64,000 bases of DNA from Halanaerobium salsuginis (GTDB lineage: Bacteria > Bacillota > Halanaerobiia > Halanaerobiales > Halanaerobiaceae): the NCBI RefSeq assembly GCF_900114545.1, contig NZ_FOTI01000004.1:60374-124373 (forward strand), read 5' to 3'. The position numbers were made by a program, and so were the translations under genes. The notes under the pieces are model-generated. The model saw only the letters and a list, made by a program, of their open reading frames with translations. It was not told where the DNA came from and made no database searches. Below, in pieces: positions 40,341 through 49,288 of this stretch. Every line of letters begins with the position of its first letter. Within the stretch, counting starts at the first letter, position 1.

Positions 40341-41294
40341 ATGCAAAATAAATTATTTAATTACTTAATTATAGGCAGCTTAATTATTCTGCTGCTCTTA
40401 ACAACTGTTAATGGGGTAATAGCTAAAGAGATTGAAGAAATTAATATTTCTTATGTTAAGTTACCGCTTAATGTACCTTCAATAATCGAAAAAAAGCAGC
40501 AGTTATTTGAAAAAGAATTCAATCCAGATGGTATAGAGGTTAACTTTCCTGAAATAACTCAGGGATCAAAAATGACTCAAGCAGTTGCAGCTGGATCGCT
40601 AGATTTTTGTAATGCTCTGGGAGGAACTTCTCTCATCTTAGCAGCTGCTAATGGTGTTGACATTAAATTAATAGGGATTTATAGTCGCGCTCCCCAGGCT
40701 TTTACTATTATGGCTAAAAATCCAGAGATTAAAAGTACTGCTGATTTAGCTGGTAAAAAAGTTGTCGGCCCCAAGGGTACAATTTTACATCAGCTTTTAT
40801 TAGCTTCGCTGTTAAAAAATGATTTAGATTTAGAACAGGTAGAATTTGTTAATTTAGGAATTGGGCAGGGAGTATCTGCTTTATTGGCTGATAGTGCGGA
40901 TGCTGCCCTGGTTGCTGGCCCAGCAGTCCCTCAGGCTCTGGCTCATGGAGCCCATATTATTGAAACTGGTCAAGACCTACTTGCTGCAACTATTGTTATT
41001 GCTGCTCGGGGTAAATTTTTACAGGAGCATCCTGATCTAGTTAAACGTTACTTAGAAGTTCACCAGGCAAGTCTTGACTTTATGGCAGCTAATCCTGCTC
41101 AAACCTATCAATTGGCTGCTGCAGAAACTGGTATTTCTGTGGCTGATGTTAAGCAGATGTACAGCTGGTACGATTTTAATCCCCAGATTACTGATTCTGA
41201 TCTGCAGGACTTAGAGCAAACCCAACAATTTTTGCTTAAAAATGGAATGTTAAGTCAGACAATTTCTATCCGAGATTTAGTGGCAGAATTTTAA
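40341..41294 (+). CDS. Sulfonate/taurine-type ABC transporter, substrate-binding protein
   Basis: A 317-residue SsuA/TauA/NMT1-like binding protein. Signal peptide at about 1-29 (hydrophobic core GSLIILLLLTTVNGVIA) without a lipobox cysteine, pointing to a soluble periplasmic protein. Seen: the mature start NISYVKLPLNVPSIIEKKQQLFEKEF, TQAVAAGSLDFCNALGGTSLILAAANGVDIKLIGIYSRAP, STADLAGKKVVGPKGTILHQLL and the C-terminal DLVAEF. Ligand unknown; aliphatic sulfonates are the first guess from the family. AAAGGAG precedes the ATG; a terminator follows. Confidence 0.9.
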   Translation: MQNKLFNYLIIGSLIILLLLTTVNGVIAKEIEEINISYVKLPLNVPSIIEKKQQLFEKEFNPDGIEVNFPEITQGSKMTQAVAAGSLDFCNALGGTSLILAAANGVDIKLIGIYSRAPQAFTIMAKNPEIKSTADLAGKKVVGPKGTILHQLLLASLLKNDLDLEQVEFVNLGIGQGVSALLADSADAALVAGPAVPQALAHGAHIIETGQDLLAATIVIAARGKFLQEHPDLVKRYLEVHQASLDFMAANPAQTYQLAAAETGISVADVKQMYSWYDFNPQITDSDLQDLEQTQQFLLKNGMLSQTISIRDLVAEF

Positions 41295-41319
41295 ATTTTA
41301 AAATTTATAAGCGAAAAAG

Positions 41320-41354
41320 ACGAGCTGCTGTGATAAAAAGCAGCTTGTTTTTTT
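41320..41354 (+). terminator. Terminator of the sulfonate-type ABC operon
   Basis: ACGAGCTGCT (41320-41329) pairs with AGCAGCTTGT (41339-41348, one G-U), then a run of T. The rest of the stretch to 41483 shows no gene. Confidence 0.85.
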
Positions 41355-41483
41355 GTCTTATTTTAGATATAATTATAAATCGTTATTGATTAATTTAGCT
41401 GTCTGTCAGGTGAGTTTATGCTGCCGCGCAGATAGCTATCTTTATTTTAACTTTTGCTAATTAAGCTAGAAAAGGAGTTTTAA

Positions 41484-43520
41484 ATGAAGTATTTATTAGA
41501 TGATTTAAATCCTAAACAGCAGGAGGCTGCTCAAACTCTTAAAGGACCAGTATTGGTTATTGCAGGTGCTGGTAGCGGTAAAACAAGAACATTAACCTAT
41601 CGGACAGCTAATTTAATTCAGCAGGGTGTTAAACCGGCTAATATTTTAACAGTTACTTTTACTAATCGGGCTGCTGATGACATGCAGGCTAAAATTGCTC
41701 AGTTAGTTGGGAATGAAATTTTAGCAGAAATGAATTTAGGAACTTTTCATAGTATTTGTTTAAAGATTTTAAGGGAAAATTTAACTAAAATTAATCGGAT
41801 GGAAGGTTGTTTAATTTATGACACAACTGATTCTGTTGCAATTATTGAAGATATAATTTTTGAATTTGGTCTAGAAGAAACGGAATATGATCCTGCTTTA
41901 ATTTTTAATATAATCTCTAAAGCTAAAATGGAATTGGTTAAACCAACTAATTTAACCAAGAATTATGCTAAAGCTGGTAAGCAAGGTTCAGAGCATTTTT
42001 ATCAGACTGCTGCTCGAATTTATCGCGAATATGAGCGAGTTCTAGCTAATAATAATTCTTTTGATTTTAATGATCTGATTAAAAAGACAATTGAATTATT
42101 TGAGACTGATCAACAGCTGCTGCAGAAATACCAGCAAAAGTTTTGTTATATTCAGGTCGATGAATATCAGGATGTTAATCACTCGCAATATAAATTAATT
42201 TCTCTGCTGGCCAAACCACAGAACAATATTTTTGTAGTAGGTGATGACTGGCAGGGTATTTATGGTTTTAGAGGAGCAGACATTGGTAATATTCTGGAGT
42301 TTGAACATGATTATCCAGCTGCCAGAGTTATCAAATTAGAACGTAATTATCGCAGTTCAAATAATATTATTGAGTCTTCTAATCAGCTGATTAATAATAA
42401 TACCCAGAACAAAGTTAAGGCTGCCTGGACAAGAGCAGACGATGGAGCTCCTATTTTTCTGGCCCGGGCTGATAGTCCTCTAGTTGAAGCTAAATATGTT
42501 TGTAAACGAATTAATCATTTAGTTGACTTTTATAATTATAAATTCAGTGATATCGCAGTCCTCTGTCGCAGTCATTTCCAATCAATGCAGCTACAAAATC
42601 AGCTGCCTAAATTTAGAATTCCACATCAACTAGTGGGAGGCGTTAGTTTTTTTGATCGACAGGAAATTCGCTACTTTGTTAACTATCTTAAATTATTAGT
42701 TAATCCTAATGATAAATTAGCTTTAAAACGACTATTCAGAATTGAAGTTCATGGAGTGGGAGAAATTTTATTAAGTGAGATCAATAAATATGCCCGGGAA
42801 AATAAGATGGAGATTACAGATGTTTTTGAAAGTCCAACTGTAGTAAAAGGGATTGGTAATAATAAGGCAGCTAATATTATTGAGTTTCAGCGGCGAGTTA
42901 TTGATACTATTTATGATCTGCGGGAACAAAAAATGGGCATGTATCAAAAAGCGCTTCAGCTTTATGAAGAAGTAGCTTTTGCAGATAATGTATTGGCAGA
43001 ACTTGATAATCCTGCTGAAAGAGAAAAGTACATAAATATGTTTCTGGAAGATATAGCTAATTTCCAGCGCTATCATCCCGGTCGTGGTCTTTATGATTAT
43101 TTATTATTAAATAAATTGATTGCTGATAAAGATTTAGCTGATAGTGATCAGGAAGATCAAGTTAAGATAATGACAGCTCATGCTGCTAAAGGATTAGAGT
43201 TTCCGGTAGTGTTTATTATTGCAGCTGAAGAAGAGGTATTTCCTCATTTAAAAAGCCTGGAAGAAGAAGCTGCGGGCCGTAATCCTTATGCAGTTGAAGA
43301 GGAAAGGCGTCTGTTTTATGTAGCTATGACTAGAGCTGAAAAAATATTATTTATTTCTTTTGCTCATCGGCGTGTCCAGAATAATGATGGCCAATATAAA
43401 CAGCTTCTGCCTTCTCGCTTTTTAAGTGAGCTGCCGGCAGAAAGGCTTGACTTTACAAGTGTAGAAAGTAAAAAAGGTGGTTCAGGAATTCAACTCAGAA
43501 AAAATGTACAAATAATTTAA
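41484..43520 (+). CDS. UvrD/PcrA-type ATP-dependent DNA helicase
   Basis: A 678-residue superfamily 1 helicase that unwinds DNA 3' to 5'. Seen: Q-motif LNPKQQEAA, Walker A IAGAGSGKTRTLTYR (about 27-41), motif Ia TFTNRAADDM, motif II VDEYQDVNHSQYK (about 225), motif III VGDDWQGIYGFRGAD, motif V TAHAAKGLEFPVVF and motif VI EERRLFYVAMTRA. It is shorter than PcrA (about 730), lacking most of the C-terminal tail that contacts RNA polymerase. The DDWQ form of motif III is found in clostridial Rep/UvrD relatives. AAAGGAG precedes the ATG. Confidence 0.93.
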   Translation: MKYLLDDLNPKQQEAAQTLKGPVLVIAGAGSGKTRTLTYRTANLIQQGVKPANILTVTFTNRAADDMQAKIAQLVGNEILAEMNLGTFHSICLKILRENLTKINRMEGCLIYDTTDSVAIIEDIIFEFGLEETEYDPALIFNIISKAKMELVKPTNLTKNYAKAGKQGSEHFYQTAARIYREYERVLANNNSFDFNDLIKKTIELFETDQQLLQKYQQKFCYIQVDEYQDVNHSQYKLISLLAKPQNNIFVVGDDWQGIYGFRGADIGNILEFEHDYPAARVIKLERNYRSSNNIIESSNQLINNNTQNKVKAAWTRADDGAPIFLARADSPLVEAKYVCKRINHLVDFYNYKFSDIAVLCRSHFQSMQLQNQLPKFRIPHQLVGGVSFFDRQEIRYFVNYLKLLVNPNDKLALKRLFRIEVHGVGEILLSEINKYARENKMEITDVFESPTVVKGIGNNKAANIIEFQRRVIDTIYDLREQKMGMYQKALQLYEEVAFADNVLAELDNPAEREKYINMFLEDIANFQRYHPGRGLYDYLLLNKLIADKDLADSDQEDQVKIMTAHAAKGLEFPVVFIIAAEEEVFPHLKSLEEEAAGRNPYAVEEERRLFYVAMTRAEKILFISFAHRRVQNNDGQYKQLLPSRFLSELPAERLDFTSVESKKGGSGIQLRKNVQII

Positions 43521-43554
43521 TAGAATAGAGGCATCTTTATTAAGCAGCTGCTTA

Positions 43555-45414
43555 TTATTCAGCAGTTAGATCGAACTGTTCTTTTTGATTGTATAGTTCT
43601 TCTATTTCATAAGCTATTTGCAGCTTTAGACGATCCTGGTAATCATCAAGATTGATGGCCAGGATTTCTTTAATTCTATTTAAGCGATAAGTTAAAGTAT
43701 TACCATGAATATGAAGTTTGTTTTTAGTTAAAGTCCAATTGCAATTGCTCTGCAGATATATCTTAAGTGTCTGATTAAAATCATTCTGAGAAGAATTACC
43801 ATAATTTTTGAGTGGAGCTAAAATTTTATTAGAAAATTTTTTGAGTTCTTCTTCTTTATTGGCACGCAATAAACGTTTTACTTCTAATTCTTCATAGTAA
43901 GCAAAATTTAATTTTGCCTGCTGCTTAATCATTTCCAGAACCTGTAGTGCATTAAAGTATGATTTTTTAAAATCAGCTATTTTAGCAAAACTATTACTGA
44001 CTCCTATTTTGAAATTAAAGTTTTCTTTTTTAAAAGGTAAAATAGAACTATAAATTTGTTCAAGCTCAGCAACATATTTTTTGACTATGCTTTTTCTTTT
44101 CTGCTGATCTGCTTCAACTATAATAACAATCATATTTCTTTTAATTAAAGAAATTGCTTGCGGGAAAAATTCTTTAGTTTTTTTGTTAATAGATTGATAA
44201 TATTTTTTTAATAATTTTTTAGTCTGATGTTCCGATTTATTATTAATATCGAGTTTAATAACTAAGATTCGATGCGTTTTTTCGAAATTAAAACCATAAC
44301 GATGAGCACATTTATTGATATATTCTGCATCATTATTATAAATTAGACTATCCAGGAAGTCTCCTTTCAATGATTGTTCCATATCATTGATTTCTACTTT
44401 CTTAATTAACTCTAAAGCAATAATTGTAGTGGCTCTTTCTGCAGCTATAATATCCATTTCTCCCAGCTGATGATTCTGTTTACTTAAGATGCATAACCAG
44501 CCCATAATCTCTTGATTAACAATAATTGGAAAAATAGAATATTTATTATTATTTTGAGAATCAATAAAGATTGATTTAGTATTGCGCAGATGTTTAATTA
44601 ATTTACTAAATACTTGACTAATTTCCGTTAATTTTTTACTTGATAGATGTGAATGGTGATTTAGATTATAGAAGAGATCAACAATAAAAAGATTATGTTC
44701 AATGATTTTTTTAAGTTCACTTAAAATATCATCGATTGAACTGCCTGTTAAAATCATATTAGTTAGTTTATTATGGATTGCATAAGAGTGTTCATATTTA
44801 TCTTTTTGATGCTGAATAATTTGATTATATTTTTTTAATTTCTGGTTAGCCTGACGCTGTTTTTCATAATTGCGAGCGTTAATAATAGCTATGGTAGCCT
44901 GGACAGAAATATCTGTTAAAAAATCTACATCTTCTTCTTGTAACGAATTAGCTTTATTTGTATTGTCAACTACCAGTACTCCGATTACTTTATTTTTATA
45001 GATTAAAGGACAGCAAATTGAACTTCTAATTTCAGCTGCAATTACATTACCGGCAACTGCTAATTTTTGATTACCAGGTCGCATCTCGCCCATTATCTGC
45101 TGCACCATCTGGCTGTCTTTAAAAAAAATAGTTTCCTGCTTTTCAAAAGCAATGCCAGTCATTGATTCCCCGACCTGCAGACTTACTCCTTTAACCTCAT
45201 CTCCCATTCCCCTGGCTGCAAAAATTTCTAATTCACCTGTTTTTTCATTTTGTAGAAAAATGGCTCCCATGTCTCCCCCGGGAGTTAATTCTAGAGATTT
45301 ATTTAAAAGAGTATCTAAAATAGTTTTAATTTCAGTTTCAGAATTAAGCAGTTTACTTGTCTCAAGTAGTGAATTTGCTTTTAGAAGTTTTTTATTGTTT
45401 ATTTTAGCTTTCAT
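43555..45414 (-). CDS. GAF- and PucR-domain transcriptional activator
   Basis: A 619-residue regulator. An N-terminal GAF domain (about 25-185, with GAIFLQNEKTGELEIFAARGMG and SSICCPLIYKNKVIGVLVVDN), a linking helix, a second possible GAF-like sensor (about 220-345), a GGDEF-like or central PucR region (about 350-540) and a C-terminal helix-turn-helix (LKIYLQSNCNWTLTKNKLHIHGNTLTYRLNRIKEI, about 560-595) of the PucR/CdaR type. Such proteins control catabolic genes in response to small ligands. It is divergent from the transporter/amidohydrolase cluster, which it probably activates. AGGAGG precedes the ATG. Confidence 0.9.
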   Translation of the reverse strand: MKAKINNKKLLKANSLLETSKLLNSETEIKTILDTLLNKSLELTPGGDMGAIFLQNEKTGELEIFAARGMGDEVKGVSLQVGESMTGIAFEKQETIFFKDSQMVQQIMGEMRPGNQKLAVAGNVIAAEIRSSICCPLIYKNKVIGVLVVDNTNKANSLQEEDVDFLTDISVQATIAIINARNYEKQRQANQKLKKYNQIIQHQKDKYEHSYAIHNKLTNMILTGSSIDDILSELKKIIEHNLFIVDLFYNLNHHSHLSSKKLTEISQVFSKLIKHLRNTKSIFIDSQNNNKYSIFPIIVNQEIMGWLCILSKQNHQLGEMDIIAAERATTIIALELIKKVEINDMEQSLKGDFLDSLIYNNDAEYINKCAHRYGFNFEKTHRILVIKLDINNKSEHQTKKLLKKYYQSINKKTKEFFPQAISLIKRNMIVIIVEADQQKRKSIVKKYVAELEQIYSSILPFKKENFNFKIGVSNSFAKIADFKKSYFNALQVLEMIKQQAKLNFAYYEELEVKRLLRANKEEELKKFSNKILAPLKNYGNSSQNDFNQTLKIYLQSNCNWTLTKNKLHIHGNTLTYRLNRIKEILAINLDDYQDRLKLQIAYEIEELYNQKEQFDLTAE

Positions 45415-45450
45415 GCTTTGCCTCCTGATTTATTTATCCTACTATATTTA

Positions 45451-45479
45451 ATTATAATTAATAAAGTTACTTTTTACAA
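45451..45479 (-). promoter_or_regulatory. Promoter of the GAF-PucR regulator
   Basis: On the minus strand: TTGTAA (45479-45474), 17-bp spacer, TATAAT (45456-45451). Confidence 0.7.
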
Positions 45480-45542
45480 CTGTTACCACAATTTTTTATT
45501 AAAAAACATGGTGTTAACAACATAGTCACTCAGGATGATTAT

Positions 45543-45551
45543 TGTTATAAT
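45543..45551 (+). promoter_or_regulatory. Extended -10 promoter of the transporter/amidohydrolase operon
   Basis: TGTTATAAT (TATAAT 45546-45551) without a recognisable -35, as expected of an activator-dependent promoter. The 65 bp between this and the divergent promoter would hold the activator site. Confidence 0.5.
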
Positions 45552-45588
45552 GGTTGGAAAGAATAGAGAGTAGTATAGGAGGAGAAAA

Positions 45589-46770
45589 ATGACATTAAAT
45601 GTAATTCAGGCTTTTAGTATTGTTTTATTGATCTTAGCTTTAGGGGAATTTGTTTCGACAAAAACAAAGGCTTTTGTGCCATCTGTTTTTGTATCAGCAG
45701 TTTTGTTTTTAGTTGGCTATTGGACTATTTTACCAGCTGATATTGTAACGCAAAGTTCATTTGCTAAACCAATTGTTTATCTCTCAATGTATCTTTTGTT
45801 GACTCACATGGGTACTTTAATGAATTTAAAAGAACTTTTAGGCCAGTGGAGAACTGTTTTAATTGCTCTTTCGGGAATCGCTGGTATCTGTTTAATGACA
45901 TTAACAATTGGGAAGCTTTTCTTTGGCTGGCATACTGTAGTAGCCGCCACCCCACCTTTAACTGGAGGTGTTGTAGCCTCAATTTTAATGTCTACTGCAG
46001 CAGCGGATCGTGGTTTAACTGCAGTTGCAGTTTTAGCTACAGCAATGTATGTTATGCAGGGCTTTTTTGGTTATCCAATCACTGCCTTTATGTTAAAAAA
46101 GGAAGCAAAACGTTTAGTAGATAAGTATAGGAATGGAGAAGTAGCAGCAGTTAATAATCCAGCATCTTCAGTAGAAGCAGAAGATAGTAGATTTAGGATT
46201 TTTTCACCTCTGCCTGCTAAATATCAGACAACTTATGCAATTTTACTGAAACTTGGTTTAGTTGCTATGTTAGCTGTAGCAGTTGCACCTTTTTTACATC
46301 TTAATCAATTTGTAGTTTGTCTGTTATTTGGGGTTATTGGACGAGAAATTGGTTTTTTGGAGGAAAAAGCACTTGTAAAAGCTAATGCTTTTGGTTTTTT
46401 GATGACAATTTTAATGGGTTATATTTTTGCTGGTTTATCAAAAGCAACTCCAGCTATGCTGGCCCAAATTGTAGTGCCACTTTTTGGAATTATAGTTTTA
46501 GGGATATTTGGAATGGCAGTAGTTTCAATGTTATTAGGAAAGTTATTTGGTTATACTAAAGAGATGGCTTTTTCAGTTGCAATGACTTCCCTTTATGGTT
46601 TTCCAGCTGATTATATTTTGACTATAGAGTCAGCTAAGTCAATGACTAAAACTGAAGCAGAAAGAGAGTATGTACTGGATGAAATGCTGCCTAAAATGTT
46701 AGTTGGTGGTTTTACTACAGTAACTATTGCTTCTGTAATTATAGCCGGTATTTTTGTTAAATTAATTTAG
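45589..46770 (+). CDS. Integral membrane transporter (GltS-like), linked to amidohydrolases
   Basis: A 393-residue protein with about ten hydrophobic segments. Two parts of similar layout are separated by a charged loop (about 165-205), and glycine-rich segments (ATPPLTGGVVASILMSTAAADRG; MTSLYGFPADYIL) recall the re-entrant loops of sodium:glutamate symporters (GltS type). Family assignment is tentative. Its place between a PucR-type activator and three amidohydrolase genes suggests import of an N-acylated or carbamoylated amino acid. A hairpin (46782-46807) separates it from the first hydrolase gene. Confidence 0.65.
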   Translation: MTLNVIQAFSIVLLILALGEFVSTKTKAFVPSVFVSAVLFLVGYWTILPADIVTQSSFAKPIVYLSMYLLLTHMGTLMNLKELLGQWRTVLIALSGIAGICLMTLTIGKLFFGWHTVVAATPPLTGGVVASILMSTAAADRGLTAVAVLATAMYVMQGFFGYPITAFMLKKEAKRLVDKYRNGEVAAVNNPASSVEAEDSRFRIFSPLPAKYQTTYAILLKLGLVAMLAVAVAPFLHLNQFVVCLLFGVIGREIGFLEEKALVKANAFGFLMTILMGYIFAGLSKATPAMLAQIVVPLFGIIVLGIFGMAVVSMLLGKLFGYTKEMAFSVAMTSLYGFPADYILTIESAKSMTKTEAEREYVLDEMLPKMLVGGFTTVTIASVIIAGIFVKLI

Positions 46771-46781
46771 TTAATTTACTG

Positions 46782-46815
46782 AGCAGGCATCAGATTTGGT
46801 GCCTGCTAATTTTAA
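46782..46815 (+). terminator. Weak terminator/attenuator after the transporter gene
   Basis: AGCAGGCA (46782-46789) pairs with TGCCTGCT (46800-46807), followed by AATTTTAAT. Confidence 0.5.
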
Positions 46816-46840
46816 TAGTAAGAAAGGAGTAGCTAGTAGG

Positions 46841-48082
46841 ATGAAGACAAATTTAAAGAGAATTAAAAATCATATAGAAAATTTAAGTCAATTTAATTCT
46901 AATCAGGGAGCTGGTTTAACTCGTTTTTCTTTTACTAAAGCTGAACAACAAGCCCGCAGTTATTTAAAAGCTGAATTAAATAAATTGGGCCTGGAAGTAT
47001 CCGAAGATCCGGCAGCTAGTATTTTAGGGCGTTTGCCAGGTAATAATCCTGAAGCACCTGTTATTATGATTGGGTCTCACTATGATTCTGTAAAAAATGG
47101 CGGTAATTTTGATGGCCCGGCTGGTGTGGTAATGGCCCTGGAAATTATGACTGTTTTAGTTGAGAATGATTTTCAAAATGATTATCCAGTTGAATTTATA
47201 GCAATGATTGAAGAAGAAGGTGGACGTTTTGGCTCAGGTGTTTTTGGCAGTCGCGCTATGACTGGTCAAGTTAGTCAGCAAGAACTTTTAAATAACAAAG
47301 ACCAGGCTAATATTTCGATGGCAGCTGCAATGACTAAAGCTGGTTTTGATCCAGCTAAAATTGAGCAGGCTGTTCGTCGTTCTGAAGATTTAAAAGCATT
47401 CATTGAACTGCATATTGAACAGGGACCAATTTTAGAAAGCGAAGGTCAGGATGTAGGATTAGTTGAATTTGTGGTTGGTATCAATGAATTTAAGGTTAAG
47501 CTGAGCGGCAGACCAGATCATGCTGGAACAACTCCGATGACGATGCGACAGGATGCTCTGCTGACTGCCAGTCAGACTATTGCTCACTTAAAAGATCTGG
47601 CGCTTACAGTTGGTTCTGAGACTGTTGCTACTTGTGGTCAGCTAACTGTCAAGCCAGGAGCCGCTAATATTGTGCCAGCAGCAGTGGAATTTACAATTGA
47701 TTTACGCTCAAAAAGTGCAGAAGCTTTAGCTGAAATTAAGACAAAATTTATTCAGCTTTTGAAAAATACAGCAGCAGCTAATGATGTAAGCTGGGAACTG
47801 GAAGAAATGCTGCAGGTAGAACCAGTAGAACTGTCAGCTGAGATTAGAAAAAACTTTGCCCAATTAGCTGCAGAACATGATATATCTTATCGTCGGATGA
47901 CTAGTGGAGCTGGTCATGATGCAATGATTATGGCTGCCTTAACTGAAGTTGGTCTTATTTTTGTGCCCAGCCATAATGGCCGCAGCCATTGTCCGGAAGA
48001 ATGGACCGATTATGCAGATTTACAAAAAGGAATTGAATTAATTTATCACACAGTAGAGAGGATGGCAAAAGTAGATGAATAA
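46841..48082 (+). CDS. M20-family amidohydrolase (N-carbamoyl-L-amino-acid hydrolase/allantoate amidohydrolase type)
   Basis: A 413-residue Zn-dependent hydrolase. Seen: GSHYDSVKNGGNFDGPAGVVMALEI (about 75-99) with metal-binding His and Asp, IEEEGGRFGSGVFGSRAMTG with the catalytic Glu pair, ELHIEQGPILESE, the dimerisation domain with GRPDHAGTTPMTMRQDAL, and SGAGHDAMIMA near the C-terminus. These are features of HyuC/AllC/beta-ureidopropionase-like enzymes. ATG 46841 is chosen, 11 nt after AAAGGAG; the longer frame back to 46796 has no ribosome binding site. It overlaps the next hydrolase by 8 nt. Confidence 0.9.
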   Translation: MKTNLKRIKNHIENLSQFNSNQGAGLTRFSFTKAEQQARSYLKAELNKLGLEVSEDPAASILGRLPGNNPEAPVIMIGSHYDSVKNGGNFDGPAGVVMALEIMTVLVENDFQNDYPVEFIAMIEEEGGRFGSGVFGSRAMTGQVSQQELLNNKDQANISMAAAMTKAGFDPAKIEQAVRRSEDLKAFIELHIEQGPILESEGQDVGLVEFVVGINEFKVKLSGRPDHAGTTPMTMRQDALLTASQTIAHLKDLALTVGSETVATCGQLTVKPGAANIVPAAVEFTIDLRSKSAEALAEIKTKFIQLLKNTAAANDVSWELEEMLQVEPVELSAEIRKNFAQLAAEHDISYRRMTSGAGHDAMIMAALTEVGLIFVPSHNGRSHCPEEWTDYADLQKGIELIYHTVERMAKVDE

Positions 48083-49244
48083 AGTAAAAGAATTAGCAGA
48101 AAAATATTTTGCAGAAGCTGTTGCATTGCGGAGGGAATTTCATCAATATCCTGAGCCAAGTCTGCAGGAAGAAAGAACTTCCCGGAGAGTTAAGGAAGAG
48201 TTAGAAAAGCTTGGTTTAAAACCATATTCAGCTGCTGGTACAGGAGTAGTAGCTGTTATTGAAGGTAAGGCAGCGGGTAAAACAATTGCTCTGCGGGCTG
48301 ATATGGATGCACTGGAACTAGTAGAAGAAAATGAGATTGATTATAAATCGAAAAAAGAAGGTTTAATGCATGCCTGTGGTCATGATGCTCATACAGCTGG
48401 TCTGTTAACAGCAGCTAAAATTTTAACTGATTTAAAAGATGAATTTAATGGTAAGGTTAAACTTATTTTTCAACCGGGAGAAGAAGTAGCACTTGGGGCT
48501 AAAAATATGGTTGCTGATCATGTTCTAACAGATGTGGATGCTATCTTTGGAATTCACGTCTGGAATGAAGTTCCAGCGGGTAAAGTTGCTTTAGGAGATG
48601 GCCCGCGGATGGCTGCAGTTAGCAAATTTGCAATTGATGTTACTGGCCAGGGAGGACATGGATCAATGCCACATCAGGGTATAGATGCAGCAACTACAGC
48701 TGCCGCTATTGTAATGAATTTACAGACTCTAGTTAGTAGAGAGATTGATCCTCTAGAAGCAGCTGTAGTAACTGTTGGTGTGTTTAATTCAGGCAGTCGT
48801 TTTAATGTTCTACCAGGTAAAGCTCATTTAGAAGGAACTACAAGATGCTTTAATGCTGAAATTAATGACAAATTACCTCAGATGATAAAGCGGGTTGCTG
48901 AAGAAACAGCCAGGGCTTATCGAGCTGAAGTTAAAGTTGAGTATGATAAATTAACTTTAGTTGTGAATAATAATGCTGCATTATCGAAATTAGGTCGTCA
49001 GTCAGCAAGCAGTCTTTTTGGTGAAGATACTATCTATGATTTGGAAAAAACAACTGGTGGAGAAGATTTCTCTTTCTATACTGAAGAGGTACCTTCCACT
49101 TTTGCTTTTGTAGGCGCTAAAAACCAAGCGGCAGTAGAGTATTACCCTCATCATCATCCTAAGTTTAATATTGATGAAACAGCTCTTAAAAATTCTGCTG
49201 CTCTTTACGCAAAATTTGCAGTTGATTATTTAAATAATAATTAA
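48075..49244 (+). CDS. M20D amidohydrolase (hippurate hydrolase-like)
   Basis: A 389-residue hydrolase that removes acyl groups from N-acyl amino acids or related amides. Seen: REFHQYPEPSLQEERTS, LRADMDALELVEEN, GLMHACGHDAHTAGLL (about 95-110; Cys and His metal ligands), FQPGEEVALGAK, GQGGHGSMPHQGID (about 193-206) and TGGEDFSFY near 335. All metal and catalytic residues expected for the family are present. Overlap with the preceding gene shows coupled translation. Confidence 0.93.
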   Translation: MNKVKELAEKYFAEAVALRREFHQYPEPSLQEERTSRRVKEELEKLGLKPYSAAGTGVVAVIEGKAAGKTIALRADMDALELVEENEIDYKSKKEGLMHACGHDAHTAGLLTAAKILTDLKDEFNGKVKLIFQPGEEVALGAKNMVADHVLTDVDAIFGIHVWNEVPAGKVALGDGPRMAAVSKFAIDVTGQGGHGSMPHQGIDAATTAAAIVMNLQTLVSREIDPLEAAVVTVGVFNSGSRFNVLPGKAHLEGTTRCFNAEINDKLPQMIKRVAEETARAYRAEVKVEYDKLTLVVNNNAALSKLGRQSASSLFGEDTIYDLEKTTGGEDFSFYTEEVPSTFAFVGAKNQAAVEYYPHHHPKFNIDETALKNSAALYAKFAVDYLNNN

Positions 49245-49288
49245 AATTTACTATTGCTAACCTTGTCTTGAGCAGAAAGGAGTTAACT

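Noticed and set aside
42771..43076. Minus-strand frame inside the UvrD-type helicase gene
   Set aside because: Shadow of a well-conserved helicase; no start signals.
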